A stretch of DNA of 30,713 nucleotides, taken from the NCBI GenBank assembly GCA_017509065.1, contig JAFWQM010000208.1:1-30713 (forward strand), in the 5' to 3' direction. Shown here one piece after another: positions 25,568 to 30,713 of the stretch. The DNA is from Clostridia bacterium (GTDB taxonomy: Bacteria; Bacillota_A; Clostridia; Christensenellales; Aristaeellaceae). Within the stretch, counting starts at the first letter, position 1, and each line of letters starts with the position of its first letter. Under the pieces are notes generated by a model, which saw nothing but the letters and a program-made list of their open reading frames with translations, searched no databases and was not told the origin of the DNA. Position numbers and translations under genes: made by a program.

Positions 25568-25927
25568 TCCTTGACAAATCTCTTTCCAATAGCGGTTTGT
25601 TACCTGCTATTCATCTTTATCATACTTTTCTGCCGCAAGAAGAAACTCAACAATGATTCCGCCGTACATGAGTTCATTCTTGATATTCATAATGCTTGTT
25701 GTTCATGCGTACCATTTGAATTCCCTTCCTTTCGTAAGCGGAAATGGGAAATTGGAGTCCTTATATGTTTTCCTTTCTCACAATGCTCTTTCATTGTGTC
25801 GCGTGAAGCACTTGCACAGAGGCAGTGCGCTATATCCTGTTTTCAAGGTACACGCGGTGGTAGGACAGTGAAGCCCTTTTTGCTCCGCCAAACGTATGAT
25901 GCCATGCCAGAGAGAAATTGTCAAGGA
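25568..25927. mobile_element. 360-bp element with terminal inverted repeats (MITE-like or IS remnant)
   Basis: TCCTTGACAA at 25568-25577 is inverted as TTGTCAAGGA at 25918-25927, and partial likeness extends inwards for about ten more bases (AATCTCTTTCC against ATTTCTCTCTGG). The right 165 bases are copy B of the dispersed repeat. No transposase is present and no target duplication is obvious. On the minus strand a 27-codon frame (about 25606-25689, MNIKNELMYGGIIVEFLLAA and seven more) sits in the left half without a clear ribosome site. A near-copy of the end motif, TCCTTGTCAA, occurs at 25979-25988 over the dinB stop codon. The element fills the 553-base gap between the operon terminator and dinB. 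Confidence 0.6.
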
Positions 25928-25928
25928 T
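25764..25928 (+). repeat. 165-bp dispersed repeat, copy B
   Basis: This is the second copy of the repeat at 379-543, same orientation, about 91% identical by eye. The differences cluster in the middle (around 25837-25863), while the hairpin at the left and the last 60 bases are nearly unchanged. The 7-bp hairpin arms CACAATG/CATTGTG are conserved though the loop differs by one base. Confidence 0.85.
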
Positions 25929-25984
25929 GAGACTTAGGTATCAATCTTTTAAACTTTTGCTTTTCTGGCAATTCCCCATCCTTG

Positions 25985-27229
25985 TCAAATTTTTTTGTGA
26001 ATGCCAATATCTTCGTTTTTATGAAAGCCCAGGGTGATGGTATCGCTGCCCTTTTTCTGACGCAGAGCGTATACCGCCGCTTCCAGCTTATCCTGCTTCT
26101 CCCGTTTTTTCTTCTGCTGATCGCCGCCCATCAGATCGAACAGGCTGACCTGCTCCGCTTCTTCCTCTGCGGGGATCAGTTTTGTCACGCCTACCGTGAG
26201 GGCACGAATGGGCGCGCTTTCTCCAATGCTCCAGTTGCTTTCGATCAAGTCCATGGCCATCTTCTGAATTTCGTGCTGCAAATAGGTGGCGTGATCCAAG
26301 GAGGTTTGTCGAGAAATCACCCGCAGATCGGGTGATTTGATCTGGACGGAGATCACGGAGCCTTTCAACTGGTGGCGGCGCAAACTGGCGGCGATTTCAT
26401 CCACCAGCACGGATATACCGGCCATGATTTCTTCTTTCTTTATCAAGTCCCGCTTAAAGGTCATACCCCGACTGACGGATTTGATCTCTGGCTTATCGCC
26501 CCATTGCCGCACCTTCTCCGTATCCAGACCGTTGGCATACTGCCACAGCATTTCCCCGCCTTTACCCAGCAGCGCTTGAATCCGTTCCTTGGGCTGCACA
26601 GCCAGATCGCCGATGGTATGAATGGACTTTTTTGCCAGTACCTCCACAGACGCCTTGCCCGCGAACAGCAAATCGGAAACAGGCAGGGGCCAGAGGATTT
26701 CTTTGAAGTTATCCTCGGTGATCACCGTAGTGGCGTCTGGCTTTTTGTAATCCGATCCCATCTTGGCGAACACCTTGTTGAAAGACACGCCAACGGAGAT
26801 CGTGATACCGATTTCCCGGTGTACCCGTTCCCGGATGGTATCGGCCAATTCGCAGGGCGAAAGATGATAAAACTCCGGCGCGCCGGTCATATCGAGATAG
26901 GATTCGTCGATGGACGCAGGTTCCACAAAATCCGTATAGTCGTGATAGATGGCGTTGACCTGATCGGATATTCGTTTGTAATATTGGTGCCTGGGCGGAA
27001 CAAACACGATGCCTGGGCATTTCTTTGTTGCCTGCCATACCGTGTCGGTGGTTTTCACGCCGCACTTCTTTGCCAGTTCATTTTTCGCTACCACCACACC
27101 CAGCCTGTTTTCAGGGTCACCAGCTACAGCCATGGGAACGTCCCTTAACTCCGGGCGTTCCAATATTTCGCAGGACGCAAAGAAGTTGTTGCAATCACAA
27201 TGGAAAATCAGGCGTGGTTTCTTCTCCAT
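25985..27229 (-). CDS. dinB: Y-family DNA polymerase (DNA polymerase IV, DinB type)
   Basis: The 414-residue protein is a translesion polymerase. The palm starts with LIFHCDCNNFFASCE (first catalytic Asp D12) and holds the second acidic pair in EPASIDESYLDMTG. VGVSFNKVFAKMGSDYKKPD is the standard Y-family motif. A thumb with helix-hairpin-helix (IHTIGDLAVQPKERIQALLG) and the little-finger domain (ISRQTSLDHATYLQHEIQ) follow, and QVSLFD is a probable beta-clamp binding motif (QxxLF type) near residue 364. The frame is open to a TTG at 27301, but the ATG at 27229 has AAAGGAGG upstream and a near-perfect promoter lies between the two, so the short form is real. It is divergent from the DegT operon. 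Confidence 0.92.
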   Translation of the reverse strand: MEKKPRLIFHCDCNNFFASCEILERPELRDVPMAVAGDPENRLGVVVAKNELAKKCGVKTTDTVWQATKKCPGIVFVPPRHQYYKRISDQVNAIYHDYTDFVEPASIDESYLDMTGAPEFYHLSPCELADTIRERVHREIGITISVGVSFNKVFAKMGSDYKKPDATTVITEDNFKEILWPLPVSDLLFAGKASVEVLAKKSIHTIGDLAVQPKERIQALLGKGGEMLWQYANGLDTEKVRQWGDKPEIKSVSRGMTFKRDLIKKEEIMAGISVLVDEIAASLRRHQLKGSVISVQIKSPDLRVISRQTSLDHATYLQHEIQKMAMDLIESNWSIGESAPIRALTVGVTKLIPAEEEAEQVSLFDLMGGDQQKKKREKQDKLEAAVYALRQKKGSDTITLGFHKNEDIGIHKKI

Positions 27230-27272
27230 GACAGCCACCTCCTTTGCCATCTCCTTTGCTCTATTCAACGAT

Positions 27273-27301
27273 ATTATATCGAAAACGCAAATATCGATCA
27301 A
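27273..27301 (-). promoter_or_regulatory. Promoter of dinB, with a palindrome over the -10
   Basis: On the minus strand TTGATC and a perfect TATAAT are 17 bases apart, about 45 bases before the ATG. The -10 box lies inside CGATATAATATCG, a perfect 13-base palindrome, and CGATATTTGCG nearby resembles its left arm. This may be an operator. It does not match the Bacillus LexA box (CGAACN4GTTCG) that I know. Coordinates may be off by one base. Confidence 0.65.
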
Positions 27302-27413
27302 TAGGAGTATCAGTATTCACGAAAAAGAAAATGACCCATCAGAAAATGCCCTCCGAGTCTGAGGAAAAGTACCTGCTGAAAATAGAAATCACCTCGTTTT
27401 TGATAATAAAATA

Positions 27414-27454
27414 GCCATGCTTGACTTGCAGCATGGCACGGATTCGGGTATAAT
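27414..27454 (+). promoter_or_regulatory. Promoter of the aminotransferase operon with an overlapping inverted repeat
   Basis: TTGCAG (27426-27431) and a perfect TATAAT (27449-27454) are 17 bases apart. The -35 lies in a perfect inverted repeat, GCCATGCT-N8-AGCATGGC (27414-27437), that could be an operator for a repressor. The transcript would begin near 27461, about 120 bases before the first ATG, leaving a fairly long leader in which I see no riboswitch. Confidence 0.65.
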
Positions 27455-27582
27455 ATCAGAAAACAGGTGCTGGTTCCTGCGATCACTGATATTTTGGCGT
27501 CTGATCCGAAAGATTATTTACACGAAACCACTGACAGAAAAAGTGAGTATTTGTAAGGTTTTCAGTAGTGGGAGGATGGAAG

Positions 27583-28713
27583 ATGATCAATTTCAATATT
27601 GCGCCTTTTACCGGCAAAGAACTGGAGTACGTAAAGCAAGCCATAGACAACCATAAAATCTGTGGCGACGGCATCTTCACAAAGAAATGCAATGCTTGGC
27701 TGGAGGAGCGGTTCCATGCGCAGAAAGTACTGCTGACCACAAGCGGCTCGGCTGCGCTTGACATGGCAGCTATGCTTTGCGATCTTCAGCCTGGCGACGA
27801 AGTGATCCTGCCCAGCTATACGTTTTCCAGCACGGCGAACGCTTTTGTATTGGTCGGGGCCAAACTGGTATTTGTGGATATTCGGCCCGACACGATGAAT
27901 ATTGACGAAACGAAAATCGAAGCGGCCATTACGGAAAAAACGAAAGTGATCGTTCCCGTTCATTATGCCGGCGTTTCCTGCGAAATGGACGCCATCATGG
28001 ATATTGCAAAGCGGCACCATCTGAAAGTGGTGGAGGACGCGGCGCAGGGCGTGATGAGTACGTACAAAGGACGGGCTTTGGGTACCATCGGCGACTTCGG
28101 CTGTTATTCCTTCCATGAGTCAAAAAATTATTCCATGGGCGAGGGCGGCGCGCTGGTGATCAACGATGCGCAATACAATGAAGCCGCTGAAGTCCTTTGG
28201 GAGAAGGGAACAAACCGTTCCAAGTTTTTCCGCGGTCAGGTAGATAAATATACGTGGGTTGATTTCGGCGACAGCTATCTTCCCAGCGATATGAACGCGG
28301 CGTATCTTTGGGCGCAGTTGGAATTGGCGGATGAAATCAACGAGGATAGACTGGCCACATGGAACAAGTATTACGAAGTGTTTAAACCACTTCAGGAGGC
28401 AGGGAGAATTGCGTTGCCAACTGTTCCGGATGAGTGTGTACACAATGCTCATATGTTCTATATTAAATGCAGGGATTTGGAAGACAGAACAATATTTATC
28501 TCACACATGAAGAATAAAGATATCGAATGTGTGTTTCACTATATTCCGCTTCATTCCGCGCCTGCTGGCATAAAATTTGGCCGATTCCACGGGAAAGAGC
28601 AATACACGACTCCGGAAAGTGAACGTTTGGTTCGATTGCCGATATATTATCATATTGAACACCAGGAAGCGGAAACAGTCATTCATGAAACATTGCGGTA
28701 CTTCAACAGCTAA
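27583..28713 (+). CDS. DegT/RffA-type sugar aminotransferase
   Basis: The 376-residue PLP enzyme belongs to the DegT/DnrJ/EryC1/StrS family and looks closest to RffA/WecE, the transaminase that makes dTDP-4-amino-4,6-dideoxygalactose from a 4-keto sugar nucleotide. Motifs: LTTSGSAALDMAAMLCDL (phosphate cup), GDEVILPSYTFSSTANAFVL, VVEDAAQGVMSTYKG (Asp for the PLP nitrogen) and GCYSFHESKNYSMGEGGAL with the PLP lysine at K181. ATG at 27583 is chosen, with GGGAGG seven bases upstream; the frame opens five codons earlier at a GTG inside that ribosome site. It starts an operon with a glycosyltransferase and an ATP-grasp protein. Confidence 0.9.
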   Translation: MINFNIAPFTGKELEYVKQAIDNHKICGDGIFTKKCNAWLEERFHAQKVLLTTSGSAALDMAAMLCDLQPGDEVILPSYTFSSTANAFVLVGAKLVFVDIRPDTMNIDETKIEAAITEKTKVIVPVHYAGVSCEMDAIMDIAKRHHLKVVEDAAQGVMSTYKGRALGTIGDFGCYSFHESKNYSMGEGGALVINDAQYNEAAEVLWEKGTNRSKFFRGQVDKYTWVDFGDSYLPSDMNAAYLWAQLELADEINEDRLATWNKYYEVFKPLQEAGRIALPTVPDECVHNAHMFYIKCRDLEDRTIFISHMKNKDIECVFHYIPLHSAPAGIKFGRFHGKEQYTTPESERLVRLPIYYHIEHQEAETVIHETLRYFNS

Positions 28714-28728
28714 ACAGAGGATAGAATA

Positions 28729-29670
28729 ATGCGAAAAATCAGCTTTGTCATTCCATGCTACCACAGTGCCCAGACCGTAGGAAACGTTGTCCGAGATATC
28801 GTCGATACCGTGCTTGTGCGGAGTGAGTTTCAGTATGAAATCATCTTGGTGAATGACAATCCGCCAGACGATACGTGGAGAGTTATCTGCGAAATGTGCC
28901 GGAATAATCCCAATATTCACGGCATTTGCTTCACAAAAAACTTTGGCCAGCACGCAGCGCTTATGGCCGGATACAGAAAGGTGACGGGAGATATTGTCGT
29001 CAGTCTTGACGATGATGGACAGAACCCGCCTCAGGAGATGTTCAAGCTGATAGACGCATTGAATGAAAAGACGGATCTGGTATATGCGAAATATATACAA
29101 AAAAAGTGTTCTCCCTTTCGTAATTTTGGCAGCAAAGTCAATGACTGGATGGTGCAATGGCTGCTCAATAAGCCCAAAGAGCTTTATCTTGCAAGCTACT
29201 ACGCGGCAAAAAGATTTATCATTGATGAAATGGTAAAATGTGAAAATCCTTTCCCGTATATTGATGGGCTTGCGTTACGCTCTACGTCTGAATATATCAA
29301 TGTCGATATCGTCCATAAAGAGAGAGCGGCAGGAAATAGTGGATATAGCTTCGCAAAACTTATGGGGCTGTGGATGAATGGTTTGACGTCCTTTTCAGTG
29401 AAACCGCTTCGTATTGCCACTTTTTCTGGCTTTTGCATTTCCCTGTTTGGATTGGTTCTTGCTATTATCATTATTATTCAAAAATTGATCCTAAAAGACT
29501 CTGTATCTGCCGGTTGGCCAAGCATCATGACGGTTGTTCTGATTCTGGACGGAGCGATCATGATAATGCTTGGATTGGTTGGAGAATATGTGGGTCGGAT
29601 TTATGTTACGATGAACAAAAGCCCACAGTATGTGATAAAAGATGAAGTTAACCCGATTGACACAGAATGA
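28729..29670 (+). CDS. Family 2 glycosyltransferase, membrane anchored (GtrB/DPM-like)
   Basis: The 313-residue protein has an N-terminal GT-A domain (ISFVIPCYHSAQTV; YEIILVNDNPPDDTW; the metal-binding GDIVVSLDDDGQNPPQEM) and two C-terminal hydrophobic helices (about 228-253 and 265-290), ending with GLVGEYVGRIYV. This is the plan of bactoprenol or dolichol phosphate sugar transferases such as GtrB. It could load a sugar, perhaps the amino sugar made by the upstream aminotransferase, on a lipid carrier at the membrane. It begins 15 bases after the DegT-type gene, with a weak AGAGGA upstream. Confidence 0.9.
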   Translation: MRKISFVIPCYHSAQTVGNVVRDIVDTVLVRSEFQYEIILVNDNPPDDTWRVICEMCRNNPNIHGICFTKNFGQHAALMAGYRKVTGDIVVSLDDDGQNPPQEMFKLIDALNEKTDLVYAKYIQKKCSPFRNFGSKVNDWMVQWLLNKPKELYLASYYAAKRFIIDEMVKCENPFPYIDGLALRSTSEYINVDIVHKERAAGNSGYSFAKLMGLWMNGLTSFSVKPLRIATFSGFCISLFGLVLAIIIIIQKLILKDSVSAGWPSIMTVVLILDGAIMIMLGLVGEYVGRIYVTMNKSPQYVIKDEVNPIDTE

Positions 29671-29696
29671 AAACATAGAGAGGCTATGACCTTGTC

Positions 29697-30713
29697 ATGT
29701 GTAAACATCTTGCTATTATCGGCGCGAGCTATTTGCAGCTCCCCCTGATCGAGAAAGCCAAGGAAATGGGTTATACCACGCATGTGTTCGCTTGGAAGGC
29801 GAATGATGTTGGCGAGGCTGCCGCGGATCATTTCTATCCGATCAGTATCGTTGAAAAGGAGCTGATCCTGAAAAAATGCAGGGAAATCCGGATTTGCGGT
29901 ATATGCAGCATCGCTTCTGATCTGGCGGCGATCACGGTCAATTATATCGCGTGCGCACTGGGACTGCCGGGCAATACCATGGAGGCAACCCTGAAAAGTA
30001 CAAATAAGCATCTCATGCGGCTTGCTTTTGAGGAGGCGGGCGATCCGAGTCCACGGAGCATACTGGTCGAGGACGCGGCGCAGGCCGAGGGGCTTGCTCT
30101 CCAGTATCCCGTGATCATCAAGCCAACGGATCGCAGCGGCAGCCGCGGGATCTGTAAAGTCGAAATGGAAGATGAACTGAAACCGGCGATTTGCGCCGCC
30201 ATGGAAAACGGATTTGAAAAAAAGGCGCTGATTGAGGAGTACGTCGAAGGACAGGAATACAGCGTGGAATACATTTCATACAAGGGCATGCATCATTTCC
30301 TTGCCATGACTTTGAAATACACCACTGGCGCGCCGCATTTTATCGAAACAGGCCATAGGGAACCGGCCCCAGTCAGCGCTGAAACGCTGGAAAACGTAAA
30401 AAAGGTATGCAATCACGCCTTAACGACCTTGGGAATCGAAAACAGCGCGTCCCATACGGAGGTAAAGATCAGGGCGGATGGCACGATCAGGATCATCGAG
30501 ATCGGCGGAAGGATGGGCGGTGACTGCATCGGCAGCGACCTGGTGCAGCTTTCAACTGGATATGATTTCGTTCGGATGGTAATTCAGGTTGCTTGTGGGA
30601 TCGAGCCGGATTTTTCGATCGTGGGTACGCCACACCCTGTTGAATCCCGCTTCATATTGTCGAAGGAGGATGCTGAGGAACTTGAGCGGCTGGAAAAAGA
30701 AGAGCCGGAGAAG
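29697..30713 (+). CDS. ATP-grasp ligase (C-terminus beyond the window)
   Basis: From ATG 29697 the frame stays open for 339 codons to the last base. The start, KHLAIIGASYLQLPLIEKAK, is a Rossmann-like pre-ATP-grasp domain as in carbamoyl phosphate synthase or PurK-like proteins. The ATP-grasp core follows with YPVIIKPTDRSGSRGICKV (the nucleotide-binding loop), KKALIEEYVEGQEYSVE and the metal-site IRIIEIGGRMGGDCIGSD. Such enzymes join a carboxylate to an amine or thiol through an acyl phosphate. Next to an amino-sugar transaminase it may add an amino or other acid to the 4-amino group. This is inference. The ribosome site is weak (GAGAGG about twelve bases upstream). Confidence 0.87.
   Translation, partial: MCKHLAIIGASYLQLPLIEKAKEMGYTTHVFAWKANDVGEAAADHFYPISIVEKELILKKCREIRICGICSIASDLAAITVNYIACALGLPGNTMEATLKSTNKHLMRLAFEEAGDPSPRSILVEDAAQAEGLALQYPVIIKPTDRSGSRGICKVEMEDELKPAICAAMENGFEKKALIEEYVEGQEYSVEYISYKGMHHFLAMTLKYTTGAPHFIETGHREPAPVSAETLENVKKVCNHALTTLGIENSASHTEVKIRADGTIRIIEIGGRMGGDCIGSDLVQLSTGYDFVRMVIQVACGIEPDFSIVGTPHPVESRFILSKEDAEELERLEKEEPEK

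Noticed and set aside
379..25928. A functional composite transposon
   Set aside because: No intact transposase is present, copy A lacks one end, and no target duplication is seen. I keep only the claim of flanking direct repeats.
25571..25930. Plus-strand frame of 119 codons between the operon terminator and dinB
   Set aside because: It lies across the repeat element, and its second half is the same non-coding repeat that was read through at the transposase fragment.
1..30713. CRISPR array, tRNA or rRNA genes, prophage or known defence system
   Set aside because: I saw no regularly spaced short repeats, no cloverleaf with CCA-type end, no rRNA-like stretch and no defence gene set. The lone DUF4143 ATPase is not enough to call one.

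Overview
The window looks like a chromosomal stretch from an anaerobic, gut- or rumen-type member of the Clostridia (Bacillota). The basis is inference from strong GGAGG ribosome binding sites, a moderately high GC content, a Gram-positive style oligosaccharide ABC importer (one solute-binding protein, two permeases, no local ATPase), an AraC-type regulator and a cre-like operator. I cannot name a genus or species.

Layout. 1-378 is the broken end of an IS4-type transposase, cut off where a 165-bp repeat begins (379-543). Then come an AAA/DUF4143 ATPase on the minus strand (615-1865) and a graveyard of two decayed oxidoreductases (2045-2943), each with an internal frameshift. From 2946 to about 25430 lies a large carbohydrate-use locus in two arms. 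The minus-strand arm reads, in transcription order: GH9-like glycosidase, ROK sugar kinase, NagB-like deaminase, Gfo/Idh/MocA-like oxidoreductase, MATE transporter, ThuA-domain protein, a glycosidase-like scrap, and a GH42 beta-galactosidase. It has a well-formed promoter with a cre-like palindrome in its spacer (12603-12631). Further right, still on the minus strand, are a GH2 glycosidase and an AraC regulator. The plus-strand arm starts at an AraC-type promoter (two perfect 11-bp direct repeats 21 bp apart, the second touching the -35) and carries a solute-binding protein, a hairpin, two permeases, a GH88 unsaturated uronyl hydrolase, a GH3 glycosidase and an unrecognised 573-residue protein, ending in a terminator.

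Right of the locus (25568-25927) is a 360-bp element with imperfect terminal inverted repeats. It contains the second copy of the 165-bp repeat, about 91% identical and in the same orientation as the first. So the glycan locus, together with the ATPase and the decayed genes, sits between two direct repeats about 25 kb apart. After that come a Y-family DNA polymerase gene (dinB type, minus strand) and, divergently, the start of a sugar-modification operon: DegT/RffA-type aminotransferase, family 2 glycosyltransferase with two C-terminal membrane helices, and an ATP-grasp ligase cut by the window end.

How the genes work together (inference). The importer brings in an oligosaccharide. None of the glycosidases has a signal peptide, so it would be taken apart in the cytoplasm. 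GH88 implies an unsaturated uronic acid end left by a lyase. The tight order GH9, ROK kinase, NagB suggests that an amino sugar is released, phosphorylated and deaminated. GH2, GH3 and GH42 would remove other beta-linked sugars. The Gfo/Idh/MocA and ThuA proteins hint at an oxidation step on the sugar. The substrate is not known; a glycan containing both a uronic acid and glucosamine is the simplest reading.
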